33,578 nt of DNA from Dehalococcoidia bacterium UBA1328 (GCA_002306815.1 DBTA01000050.1:1-33578); one strand, 5' to 3'. Shown: positions 16,147-23,208, counted from the first letter of the stretch. Numbers and translations: made by a program. Notes: generated by a model not told the origin, from the sequence alone.

Positions 16147-16887
16147 ATGACAATTCTCCGACGAGCGGATCAAGAAGAATCGAGCCCAATGGAGGGCGGC
16201 AAGCTCCTGACCATGGCTGGAGACTCAACCGGTGCTTCTATGGCGACTGTGGGGGATTTGACCGTTCAGCCCGGGGTGCGTTCCGGGTACCATCTGCATC
16301 CGAATACGGAAGAGGCGATTTTCGTGGTCGACGGTGAGATGGAGTTTCGAGTGGGCTCTTCGCGCTTCCGAGCGTCTTCGGGTGATTGCGTACTGGCTCC
16401 TCAAGGCATAGGGCATGGTCTTGAGAACGTGGGTGATTCGCCGGCCAGGTTGATCACGGTATACCCGAATGCTGAGCCCGAACGCGAAGCTCTTCAAGAT
16501 GTTGAGTACACCGATGGTGATCCTCCAGCGAGCGTGTTCGTGCGCGGAAACAACGAGCCCTACGAGTTCATGGCCGGCGTGATGCGTTACGACATGGTTG
16601 GGGATTTCGTTGGCGCGGCTTCTCTTTACATGAGCGAGTTGACGTTTGCTCCAGGTTCGATTGCGCCGAATCACTATCACCCGGGTCACGAAGAGTCGAT
16701 GTTCTGCCTGGAGGGCGATCTGGTTGCCGTGTATGCGGACGAGAACAATGTTCCGCTGGCAGCAGGTGACTGCTTTACGTGCGAGATCGGGGTTCGCCAC
16801 GGGATTTTCAACGCGGGTACTGAGCCGGCGAAGTTGCTGGCGATTCACCCTGTCTTGAATCCACCGCCGCGTATTGATGTCGATTAG
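16147..16887 (+). CDS. Bicupin protein with both metal sites intact
   Basis: 246 residues, a diverged relative of the preceding bicupin. Both barrels keep histidines: GYHLHPNTEEAI (His49, His51, then Glu) with GIGHG near 90 in the first, and NHYHPGHEESM in the second with VRHGIFN later. This fits a two-site metal bicupin or one with a substrate site in each half. TTG 16132 and GTG 16138 are possible starts, but ATG 16147 gives an N-terminus (MTILRRADQE) that aligns with MIIWRSEQEA of the other bicupin. A 413-base repeat-bearing gap separates the two, so they may have separate promoters. The substrate is unknown. Confidence 0.8.
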   Translation: MTILRRADQEESSPMEGGKLLTMAGDSTGASMATVGDLTVQPGVRSGYHLHPNTEEAIFVVDGEMEFRVGSSRFRASSGDCVLAPQGIGHGLENVGDSPARLITVYPNAEPEREALQDVEYTDGDPPASVFVRGNNEPYEFMAGVMRYDMVGDFVGAASLYMSELTFAPGSIAPNHYHPGHEESMFCLEGDLVAVYADENNVPLAAGDCFTCEIGVRHGIFNAGTEPAKLLAIHPVLNPPPRIDVD

Positions 16888-17127
16888 GTTGTCTTTTTAC
16901 TTCGATCCGTTCGAAGAATATTAGGACAGGGTTGTTATCGAGGACGCATTCGTTCATGTCATCGAAGATTTTGTTTGAGCTCAGTTCTAATTGATGCGCA
17001 GTTGTGAGGCTATGGGTAATGCGGGAGTATGCAAATACTAGGGTAGTTATTGAAGGTAATCGTCGAGAAACTTTGAAACTCGAGCTTAGGTGGTAAAGAG
17101 CTGCCGGTTTTGCAAGGTATTTCTATC

Positions 17128-17508
17128 GTGGAAAAGATTTTTTACATAGCCCTCGCTGGTGCTGCAGGTACTCTGGCCCGTTATGTAATTAGCACGTTGT
17201 TTGAGCGAGACATTGCTGCTGGAATGCCGTGGGGAGTTTTCGCCGCAAATATGACTGGTGCTCTATTGTTCGGATATATATGGTCGGCGAGCGAAGAGCG
17301 AGGTTGGATTAGCGAGAACCTGCGGGTTGTGGCGTTAGTCGGATTTTTAGGGGCTTTCACGACTTTTTCGACGTTCGCTTTTGATAACGTACAAATGGCG
17401 CGTTCTACGGAGTGGGGTTGGTTCGCTGCCAACATGTTGCTGACAAATATTGGTGGTTTGGCAGCGGTCTATCTTGGTTTTAGATTGGCCCGTATTGGCT
17501 TAATATAG
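17128..17508 (+). CDS. crcB: Fluoride channel CrcB/Fluc
   Basis: 126-residue membrane protein with four hydrophobic segments, the normal size for a Fluc subunit, which dimerises to export fluoride. GAAGTLARY, FAANMTGALLFG and GFLGAFTTFSTFAFD are all family signatures. TTG 17110 is also in frame, but GTG 17128 has AAGG (17114-17117) upstream and gives the usual N-terminus. One gene copy implies a homodimer. A fluoride riboswitch is often found before crcB; the 240 bases upstream do not show its conserved core. Confidence 0.87.
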   Translation: MEKIFYIALAGAAGTLARYVISTLFERDIAAGMPWGVFAANMTGALLFGYIWSASEERGWISENLRVVALVGFLGAFTTFSTFAFDNVQMARSTEWGWFAANMLLTNIGGLAAVYLGFRLARIGLI

Positions 17509-17681
17509 TATTTCGCTGTTTCGTTCCACATGAGAGCTTGCTAGGTGTTACTAAGCCCACTCTCGCCATCCATTCAAATCAATCCAACTAATCCGCCAAT
17601 AAATTACTCACTGACAGGAATGCGCTGGCGTGGTTTGGCGGGCGATAGTTGTTGCGCGAATTTAGGTAAGGAAAAAGGAAT

Positions 17682-17700
17682 CCCCGGATCGGAGCCAGGG
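17682..17700 (-). terminator. Probable terminator of the GYD gene
   Basis: On the minus strand CCCTGG pairs with CCGGGG around a seven-base loop, and TTTTT follows five bases later (plus-strand AAAAA at 17672-17676). Confidence 0.45.
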
Positions 17701-17726
17701 CTATAACCTATGTAAGGGGTACCCTG

Positions 17727-18053
17727 CTATTTCGCTGGTGTGTATCCCGTACCAGAAGCTTTGGTTAAAGCGGAAACCCACTGGTCGCCGTTCAAAAGTT
17801 TCGTGGTTTTTGAAGACCGCACTGCTCCGCCTGCTGCGACTGCAAGGGCAACAGCTGCAGCTGTTTCATCGTCGACTGCTTCAATGATCACGGATATGTC
17901 ATAGTCACCGAATGTAAATCCGCCAGCGATAACTTTGGCGCCGATGGTGCTTTCCAGTTGTTCACTTACCTTGGTCAGTCTGTCCTCTGGGTTCTTAATC
18001 TGAGCCGCAAGTGATTCTGCCGTGTAAGCTGCCTGATACAAGTAAAGTGCCAA
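17727..18053 (-). CDS. GYD-domain protein
   Basis: 108 residues, the usual length for the GYD family (PF08734). The core FTFGDYDISVIIEAVDDETA and the N-terminal YLYQAAYTAESLAAQI are typical. The family forms small dimeric alpha-beta barrels of unknown function. TTG 18053 is the start: CCTCC at 18061-18065 on the plus strand is GGAGG on the minus strand, seven bases upstream, and no ATG is available. A minus-strand hairpin with a T-run follows the stop. Confidence 0.82.
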   Translation of the reverse strand: MALYLYQAAYTAESLAAQIKNPEDRLTKVSEQLESTIGAKVIAGGFTFGDYDISVIIEAVDDETAAAVALAVAAGGAVRSSKTTKLLNGDQWVSALTKASGTGYTPAK

Positions 18054-18190
18054 TTGTTTGCCTCCGATTTGGCCAATTCTCTTTCCAATTTGCCGCGAAG
18101 TATGCCATACATTCGTGATGGAAACACTTATTTGAAGTTATCGCGCTGATGATGTTTCTCAAGTTGGAACCGCCGATTTATTTACGGTTT

Positions 18191-18217
18191 AGTGGGGCTT
18201 GTGGGACTCGAATCCAC
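18191..18217 (-). other. tRNA-like T-arm fragment (degenerate)
   Basis: Minus-strand GTGGA-TTCGAGT-CCCAC is a T-arm whose loop is perfect but whose 53-61 pair is A-C instead of G-C, followed by AAGCCCC and ACTA in place of ACCA. No matching 5' acceptor lies upstream. TTGTGGG and CCCACAA around it also form a 7-bp inverted repeat. Confidence 0.4.
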
Positions 18218-18243
18218 TCCCACCCACAACATACAGGCGTCAG

Positions 18244-18298
18244 TGGCTATCGGTGGTGGACGCAACGATTACTAAACGAAGCTGCGTCCGACTAGCCA
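18244..18298. repeat. Nested inverted repeat
   Basis: TGGCTA (18244-18249) pairs with TAGCCA (18293-18298), and inside it GGACGCA (18258-18264) with TGCGTCC (18283-18289), both perfect. The two-tier stem has an asymmetric internal loop and an 18-base apical loop. Confidence 0.7.
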
Positions 18299-18327
18299 GG
18301 CAATTACCACTATTGCTGTAATCACCT
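18299..18327. repeat. Imperfect hairpin next to the nested repeat
   Basis: ATTAC and GTAAT form the inner stem around ten bases; GG and CC flank it across CA/CA mismatches. It abuts the nested repeat at 18244-18298. Confidence 0.45.
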
Positions 18328-18358
18328 ATTTATTCGGTGCTATTGGGTCAATAACGCG

Positions 18359-18385
18359 AAAAGCCCCCACATTTCTGCGAGGACT
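18359..18385 (-). terminator. Terminator downstream of the tRNA-Gly fragment
   Basis: Minus strand AGTCCTCGCA-GAAA-TGTGGGGGCT followed by TTT: a ten-pair stem with G-U pairs and a GAAA loop. It is followed by TTCGCG, as is the terminator of tRNA-Asn at 19208-19234. Confidence 0.75.
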
Positions 18386-18404
18386 ATTCTAGTTCAGGTC
18401 CAAC

Positions 18405-18450
18405 TGGAGCGGAAGACGAGATTCGAAATCGCGACCCTCTCCTTGGCAAG
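18405..18450 (-). pseudogene. 3' half of tRNA-Gly(GCC), 5' half missing
   Basis: Read on the minus strand this is the anticodon loop CTTGCCAA, the 3' anticodon strand GGAGA, a variable loop, a T-arm with TTCGAAT, CTTCCGC and an encoded CCA, all as in tRNA-Gly(GCC). Sequence upstream of the anticodon loop is AT-rich and shows no D-arm or acceptor. The T-stem has T in place of the conserved G53. A terminator still follows. Loss of the 5' half with a junction in the anticodon region is the usual mark left by site-specific integration into a tRNA gene. Confidence 0.75.
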
Positions 18451-18475
18451 CCTATTAATTCCTTACCATTTTGGT

Positions 18476-18511
18476 ATTGATTAGTGAGGGATAATTCATA
18501 CACTAATCAAT
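18476..18511. repeat. 11-bp perfect inverted repeat beside the tRNA-Gly fragment
   Basis: ATTGATTAGTG (18476-18486) and CACTAATCAAT (18501-18511) flank 14 bases. It lies 25 bases from the broken tRNA end and about 70 bases before the DUF151 start, so it could be an operator, a mobile-element end or a recombination site. Confidence 0.75.
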
Positions 18512-18579
18512 TGATATATATAAAATAAATAATTCGTAATTAGAAATTAATTAATACGTACATACAAAGGACTTAGCTG

Positions 18580-19104
18580 TTGATTAAAGTTGTTCCCGGT
18601 AAATTTTTATTTAATGCAACAAATCAATCAACGGATTTGGTCTTCTCAAGTAACGAAGAAGGACAGAAATTTAAGCTTAGTTTTCCGTTGAAAACGGCTC
18701 AAAAAATTGAATTAGAAATAAGAGGCTTGTCTTCCGATAGATGTGGAGAGCACCATCTAGTTACTGCCGTTGCTTGCGCCTCGGGAATGCGCATTGCTAG
18801 CCTCATCCTTTCGATGGTTAAGGAAGGATGGATCGCAGCTAGGCTTCGGCTTGAACCTCAGACTGACTCAGGGTCTTACGTCTCTTCGAATCCTACTTAT
18901 GTTTCTACTGACGTTGCTGCCGCGATAGCGCTCGCTATTCATATATCTCTTCCAATATTCATAGATGAGAACCCTACCGAAATCGAATCAGCTCACCGGC
19001 ATAACCATCACGAAAATACACCTAGAAACGCGTGTGACAGTGACAAAGAATCTGTTGAGTTACCTGAAATATTTCGTAAAGCGATTGATGAGATTGAGTT
19101 ATAG
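18580..19104 (+). CDS. DUF151 / bifunctional-nuclease-like protein
   Basis: 174 residues. HHLVTAVACASGMRIASLIL, EGWIAARLRLEP and STDVAAAIALAIHISLPIFIDEN match the DUF151/BFN domain (PF02577), whose members include plant nucleases. The PSDALALAL-like stretch is changed to STDVAAAIALAI, so activity is uncertain. A charged His-rich tail (HRHNHHEN) follows the domain. TTG 18580 follows AAAGGA (18566-18571). The gene and its leader are visibly more AT-rich than the surroundings and it sits between a broken tRNA-Gly and an intact tRNA-Asn, which suggests transfer. A GTGACA/TGTCAC hairpin with TTTT follows. Confidence 0.65.
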   Translation: MIKVVPGKFLFNATNQSTDLVFSSNEEGQKFKLSFPLKTAQKIELEIRGLSSDRCGEHHLVTAVACASGMRIASLILSMVKEGWIAARLRLEPQTDSGSYVSSNPTYVSTDVAAAIALAIHISLPIFIDENPTEIESAHRHNHHENTPRNACDSDKESVELPEIFRKAIDEIEL

Positions 19105-19151
19105 AATGCTCTACGTTAGGAACAATTTCTCGTCCATACAACTCCAGCAGG

Positions 19152-19173
19152 GTGACACACATCTGTCACTTTT
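19152..19173 (+). terminator. Probable terminator of the DUF151 gene
   Basis: GTGACA (19152-19157) and TGTCAC (19164-19169) pair around CACATC, with TTTT directly after. GTGACCA is then repeated twice at 19182-19199. Confidence 0.55.
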
Positions 19174-19207
19174 GAGACGCTTGTGACCAGTTAGTGACCA
19201 TTTCGCG

Positions 19208-19234
19208 AAAAGACCCCGGAAATATCCGAGGTCT
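19208..19234 (-). terminator. Terminator of tRNA-Asn
   Basis: Minus strand AGACCTCGGA-TATT-TCCGGGGTCT followed by TTT and CGCG; ten pairs with one G-U. It lies 20 bases past the tRNA 3' end. Confidence 0.85.
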
Positions 19235-19254
19235 GTTTCAGTTTGAGTTCAGTA

Positions 19255-19330
19255 TGGCTCCCGAGGCAGGATTCGAACCTACGGCCCGCTGATTAACAGT
19301 CAGCTGCTCTACCGCTGAGCTACTCGGGAA
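19255..19330 (-). tRNA. tRNA-Asn(GTT)
   Basis: 76 bases including an encoded CCA. The minus strand shows acceptor TTCCCGA/TCGGGA, D-arm GCTCAGCGGTAGAGC, anticodon loop CTGTTAA with anticodon GTT, and T-arm GTAGG-TTCGAAT-CCTGC. Acceptor, anticodon and T stems pair well. A terminator follows at 19208-19234. Confidence 0.95.
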
Positions 19331-19343
19331 CGAGTTTTTAGTT

Positions 19344-19370
19344 TGGTTTGACCGCGAGGTCTTCAAACCA
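19344..19370. repeat. Strong hairpin before tRNA-Asn
   Basis: TGGTTTGACC-GCGA-GGTC-T-TCAAACCA forms twelve pairs with one bulged T and a GCGA loop. It lies 13 bases upstream of the tRNA-Asn 5' end on the minus strand, with no T-run at either end on the expected side. Confidence 0.65.
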
Positions 19371-19754
19371 GATGGTAGTTAGCGATCCCTAGTCGGTGAT
19401 TTGATCCTTTGCGATCGTGCAATTACCAATTTCTGTTTCGCTAGCGCACTTTGCAATTCTACCCAAAGATTTGGAGATCTCGCTATAAACATATTTGGCT
19501 TTTATGTGTTGCATTGGGATTGGTTGCGGTGCTGTTTTTCGGGTTGAATGCTCAGGGATTGTTCTGGTTACCCTTGATGCGCTGAATGTCTCGGTGTTTT
19601 TTCGCCTGTTGCGCTATAGACTCTCGTAGAACTGGATAAAAGCAGTTCTGGTGATTCGATCGATAGATCACGCTATTGCAGTTGTTTCGCTAATTTACAG
19701 ATTAGATATTCAATCATGCTGTCGGACGGTGACTGCACGCTTTCGGAGAGAAAA
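19371..19754. other. 384-base intergenic region before the oxidoreductase gene
   Basis: No gene, tRNA or strong hairpin beyond the one at 19344-19370 is supported. A promoter for the oxidoreductase must lie here or be absent, but no convincing -35/-10 pair was found. Confidence 0.5.
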
Positions 19755-20768
19755 ATGACACTCGGGGTCGCAATACTTGGTACGGGTCGCCATGGCGGAG
19801 GATATATCGATTCGGTAAATGCGAGCGATGGTGCGGAAACGCGAATGGTTGCTGAGCCGCGTGAAGAGCAAGTTTCAGATCTAAGAACCGCTTACCCGAA
19901 CGTTGAGTTTGTTGGTGATTATCACGATGTGCTCGGGCGTGACGATATCGATATTGTCGTGGGTACGTTGCCTCACTGGCTGCATTATCAGGCTTCTCTC
20001 GATGCTTTGAATGCTGGCAAGCACATGTTCCTTGAGAAGCCGATGGCGTTGAGCACAGCCGAGTGCGACGAAATGCTGGCGTGTGCAAAGACCAATAATC
20101 GCCTTTTAATGACTGCTCATACTCAGCGATATTTTGGCGAAAACATCAAGATGAAGGAGATCATTGATTCAGGTGATCTTGGTGAAGTGGTAATGGTCAA
20201 CGCAATTTGGGTTAAGCCGCTCGACCCCGACTCTCGTCCTCCTTGGATGTTGGAGCAGGATAAGGGTGGCGGAATGGGTCAAATGGATGGCACTCATTTG
20301 ATCGACCGTCTGATCTGGTTGCTTGGCGATGACATTTACTCTGTAAGCGGAACGAGCAGCAACTACACACACCCACACTTGAATGCCGACGACACGGGGC
20401 ATCACTTCTTTCGGTGGAAGTCTGGCAAGACGGCTTCTATTACTCGCATGGGGTGGGCGCACGGTATCACCGAATACGGTGCCGATTACTACTTCACAAA
20501 CGGACAGGCGAAGCATCGCCGGGCTTACAGCGGAATCGGTCAGACAGGCGTTTGGATTGAGCAGGACAATGACTGGTCGGAGGTAGCGTTCGACGATATC
20601 GATTCTCAGGAAGTTCAGTTCAACGATTTCGTGCAGGCTGTTTGTCGTGAGGATTCCGATTCACCGACGCCTATGACTTACGGTCGAAAGGTGCTGCGCA
20701 TACTTGAGGCGACTGAGGAGTCGCATCGAACTGGCAACGAGATAATCATCGACGACTTGATGAGTTAG
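19755..20768 (+). CDS. Gfo/Idh/MocA-family oxidoreductase
   Basis: 337 residues. An N-terminal Rossmann fold begins at LGTGRHGGGY (residues 8-17) and the catalytic-lysine motif EKP is at 94-96 (LEKPMALSTAE). The C-terminal part carries GGGMGQMDGTHLIDRLIWLLGD, with the usual Asp and His. Members oxidise or reduce sugars, inositols or related polyols with NAD(P). The substrate is not clear. ATG 19755 is chosen over 19716 because GGAGAG (19745-19750) precedes it by four bases. The HpcH/HpaI aldolase follows 133 bases later in the same direction, which suggests oxidation then aldol cleavage of one substrate. Confidence 0.85.
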   Translation: MTLGVAILGTGRHGGGYIDSVNASDGAETRMVAEPREEQVSDLRTAYPNVEFVGDYHDVLGRDDIDIVVGTLPHWLHYQASLDALNAGKHMFLEKPMALSTAECDEMLACAKTNNRLLMTAHTQRYFGENIKMKEIIDSGDLGEVVMVNAIWVKPLDPDSRPPWMLEQDKGGGMGQMDGTHLIDRLIWLLGDDIYSVSGTSSNYTHPHLNADDTGHHFFRWKSGKTASITRMGWAHGITEYGADYYFTNGQAKHRRAYSGIGQTGVWIEQDNDWSEVAFDDIDSQEVQFNDFVQAVCREDSDSPTPMTYGRKVLRILEATEESHRTGNEIIIDDLMS

Positions 20769-20901
20769 CAGTGGTAACGATCATCAGAGGATCGGAACGC
20801 TCGGTTCGGTCACACATACAACTGGGTCGCGGGTTCTTTCGGCTTATTCCCTTGCGTTTGGATTAGAGCCGTGAGTTCAATCACATATGGAGACCTAAGC
20901 G

Positions 20902-21651
20902 GTGGCAGAATTGCGAACAAATAGAACGAAAGAAAAGCTGTCTAACGGTCAAATCACCGTTTGCCTGGCGGGCTTGGACACACCGGGACTGGTGGATTTC
21001 GTTGGGCCAATGGGTATCGATGCCGTGTGGTTCGAAGCGGAGCATGGTCCCGTAAGTTTCGAGGACGTTGGTAATCTTTCGAGAGCGGCTGATCTGTGGG
21101 GCATGACGCCGATTGTTCGTGTCTCGGGTGCGGATTACGGGACGATTTATCGGACGCTCGATATGGGCGCAATGGGAGTCGTTGTTCCTCACGTCGATAC
21201 CGTTGAAGAAGCTCGTTTGACGGTTGAATCGACGAAATACGCGCCTATTGGCAGGCGGGGAATGTTCGGCCCGAGACAGTCGTATGGCGTTGCTGATTAT
21301 CTTGAGCGCGCCAACGATCAAACAATGTCAATTGTCTTGATCGAGGACATTAAGGCCGTGAACAACCTCGATGAAATCCTGACGGTTGATCACATTGACG
21401 TGTTCCATGTGGCGCCTAGCGATCTGGCGCAGTCCATGGGTCATATTGGGAATATCGAGCACCCTCAAGTGGTGGAGGCAATCGAGAATTCGATTTCGAA
21501 GATCATTGCTGCGGGAAGAACTGCAGGGACGACAGTTACAACCGAGAGCGTTGGTGGGTTCGTCGAGCAGGGAGTGAAGTTCTTCTACACAAGTGTGAGC
21601 GGATGGATCAACGCGGGTGGTAACGAGTTCCTGAGGGCTGTGCGTGATTAG
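20902..21651 (+). CDS. HpcH/HpaI-family class II aldolase
   Basis: 249 residues, the usual length. Class II pyruvate aldolases of this family split 2-keto-4-hydroxy acids with a divalent metal. The base His48 (FEAEHGP), Arg73 (IVRVSG), metal Glu148 (IVLIEDI) and Asp174 (VAPSDLAQSMG) are all present, with RRGMFGPRQS as a further landmark. GTG 20902 follows GGAGA (20889-20893) by eight bases. The protein is a closer fit to the family than the paralog at 27684-28427. It may cleave the product of the oxidoreductase upstream. Confidence 0.88.
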   Translation: MAELRTNRTKEKLSNGQITVCLAGLDTPGLVDFVGPMGIDAVWFEAEHGPVSFEDVGNLSRAADLWGMTPIVRVSGADYGTIYRTLDMGAMGVVVPHVDTVEEARLTVESTKYAPIGRRGMFGPRQSYGVADYLERANDQTMSIVLIEDIKAVNNLDEILTVDHIDVFHVAPSDLAQSMGHIGNIEHPQVVEAIENSISKIIAAGRTAGTTVTTESVGGFVEQGVKFFYTSVSGWINAGGNEFLRAVRD

Positions 21652-22018
21652 TCGGCAGGGGACTGGGGGCAAACTAGCCAGGTTCCAGGCTTATTCGAGC
21701 ATTCTTCTTTAGATGTATTTCAATAGACGACTATGGGCATAAACACGTGGGTTTCGCGGTCGACTCGCTATGTCAGTACTTTTTAGTCTGCTGATGGCTC
21801 TCAGAGGTTTTTACTCCTCTTTGTTGGTCAGTGATCTTCAGTCCGTGTGATTTAGACGCTGCGCTCGAGCTGGATGTTTGCAGGATTGACTGATTATGGG
21901 GTGGTGTATTCTGGTGGCGATCTGAGCGATCATCTTCGGGTTGGTTTGCCTGTGTAGGGCAATTATTCCGGTTCAGCAGCGTTCACTTTTTGGTCGCTGC
22001 AAGCGGTTATTGTGATCT
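21652..22018. other. 367-base gap with no clear feature
   Basis: Nothing is well supported. AGAGG and CCTCT (21803-21820) form a short hairpin with a T-rich loop. TTGACT (21886) and TATTCT (21907) resemble promoter boxes but the 15-base spacing is short. Confidence 0.4.
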
Positions 22019-23059
22019 ATGAATATCGGTAGTACATCGACAGAAAATCTTAGTAGCTCGCAGATATGGAGGCATCGATTTACGGCGGCAGCCGTTGGAC
22101 TGTTTCTGCTGGTTCTGATTGGTTGTAGCGGCTCAGGTGGTGACACCTCCGGCGTGATCTTCAGTATTGATACGGATGGCGGCGCCGATGTTTTTATCAT
22201 TGCAACGGGCAATGAGGCTGCTGAACGGCTGACCAGTTCAGCTAGTTTGGACATTTCACCCGAGTGGTCGCCCGACGGGAAGTCGATTGCGTTTATTTCC
22301 GACCGGAATGGATCACCGGCATTGTGGGTGATGGATGCAAGCGGCGAGGAGAAACGTCAGTTGGTGGGGTCTTCAGCTCCAGTTTCGGGATTCAGGTGGT
22401 CACCGGACTCCGTTCGCATTGCTGTGGAGTTCGACGGTAGAGCTGGCGGTGAAATATCGATTCTCGATATTGAGAGTGCCGAACTGACGTCATTGACATT
22501 GTCGACCGAAGATGCGCGATTGGGGGATTGGTCACCCGATGGCGAGTGGGTTGTGTACTCGGTTAGCGAGAGTGATCAAAGCGCTGTTCGACGCCGGAAT
22601 CCGACCGGAGTTGACGAGATCACTTTGTTTCAAGGTCGTGCGGCTAATCCTCGGTGGTCACGAAACGGGCAGTTCATAGCATTCAATCGACTTAAGGACG
22701 ACGGCACCGTCGATCTTGTCGTGATGGACAAGGATGGTAAGGACGATCTAACCGTTGCCAGCGACGTTAATGACGTTTCGCCGCATGATTGGTCACCGGA
22801 CAGCAAAAGATTGGTTTATTTAAGTGGCGATGTTGGTGAGTCAGAGATTTACGTGGTCGGCCGAGATGGCAAGGACGCTACTCGCCTGACCTCGAATCGG
22901 GTCGCTGAGTCTGCTCCAATTTGGAGTTATGATGGTGCGTCGATTTTGTTCATATCCGAGGGTGGAAATTCTTCGAATATTTTCACGATGAACGGCGATG
23001 GCGGTGATCAGCAGCGCATTACATCGTTAGCTGATGTTGTGCTTGGCGCTGACTGGTAG
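22019..23059 (+). CDS. TolB-like beta-propeller lipoprotein
   Basis: 346 residues. A basic N-terminus and hydrophobic helix end in LIGC, so Cys36 is the probable lipidated residue. The rest is a series of PD40/WD40-like blades, with recurring WSPDG or WSPDS units such as PEWSPDGKSIAFISDRNG, FRWSPDSVRIAVEF, GDWSPDGEWVVYSVS and HDWSPDSKRLVYLSG, and a diverged last WSYDGASILFIS. Such proteins are surface-anchored scaffolds. TolB-type function would need a Tol-Pal system, which is not seen here. Gene neighbours give no further clue. ATG 22019 lacks a clear Shine-Dalgarno. Confidence 0.8.
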   Translation: MNIGSTSTENLSSSQIWRHRFTAAAVGLFLLVLIGCSGSGGDTSGVIFSIDTDGGADVFIIATGNEAAERLTSSASLDISPEWSPDGKSIAFISDRNGSPALWVMDASGEEKRQLVGSSAPVSGFRWSPDSVRIAVEFDGRAGGEISILDIESAELTSLTLSTEDARLGDWSPDGEWVVYSVSESDQSAVRRRNPTGVDEITLFQGRAANPRWSRNGQFIAFNRLKDDGTVDLVVMDKDGKDDLTVASDVNDVSPHDWSPDSKRLVYLSGDVGESEIYVVGRDGKDATRLTSNRVAESAPIWSYDGASILFISEGGNSSNIFTMNGDGGDQQRITSLADVVLGADW

Positions 23060-23117
23060 GGCGGAATGACGCTTCTGGATTGCCCCTTTATTGAGTGTTG
23101 ATTTTTGGTGGTGTTGG

Positions 23118-23143
23118 CCATACTTGAAGAGCCTCAGTATGGC
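23118..23143 (+). repeat. Dispersed repeat R3 (REP-like), copy 2
   Basis: CCATACT (23118-23124) and AGTATGG pair perfectly, and GCCTCAGTATGGC (23131-23143) is identical to 15813-15825. Confidence 0.65.
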
Positions 23144-23162
23144 GTGAGGTGGGTTCTTCGTT

Positions 23163-23200
23163 GTGGTGGAATTCCGGAGGTGACGAGTTATCTGGTGTGG
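23163..23200 (+). repeat. Dispersed repeat R2, copy 2
   Basis: GTGGTGGAATTCC (23163-23175) is shared with 15953-15965, with further matches to ACGAG, TCTGG and TGGGG. Confidence 0.6.
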
Positions 23201-23208
23201 GGTCGTTA

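Larger units (their letters stand above)
18054..18579. other. 526-base non-coding region with degraded tRNA sequence and inverted repeats
   Basis: No gene is convincing. From left to right it holds a tRNA-like T-arm fragment (18191-18217), a nested inverted repeat (18244-18298), a further hairpin (18299-18327), a tRNA-type terminator (18359-18385), the 3' half of a tRNA-Gly (18405-18450), an 11-bp inverted repeat (18476-18511) and AT-rich DNA to 18565. This reads as an old integration or rearrangement scar. Confidence 0.6.

Noticed and set aside
16888..17127. Fluoride riboswitch before crcB
   Set aside because: The conserved core of that aptamer is not visible in the 240 bases upstream.
17670..17712. 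A 3' half of tRNA-Val
   Set aside because: The CTTACAT-like anticodon loop is suggestive, but the T-loop CTCCGAT departs from TTCRANN and no CCA or acceptor fits. The hairpin is better read as a terminator.
18191..18373. A tmRNA gene on the minus strand, with GGGGGCTT and AAGCCCC as acceptor ends
   Set aside because: The GGGGGCTT is the 3' arm of a terminator for the tRNA-Gly fragment. No GGATTCGAC-like 5' region and no tag ending in LAA were found.
21886..21912. A promoter with TTGACT and TATTCT before the beta-propeller gene
   Set aside because: The 15-base spacing is short and the distance to the gene is over 100 bases; the boxes could be chance.
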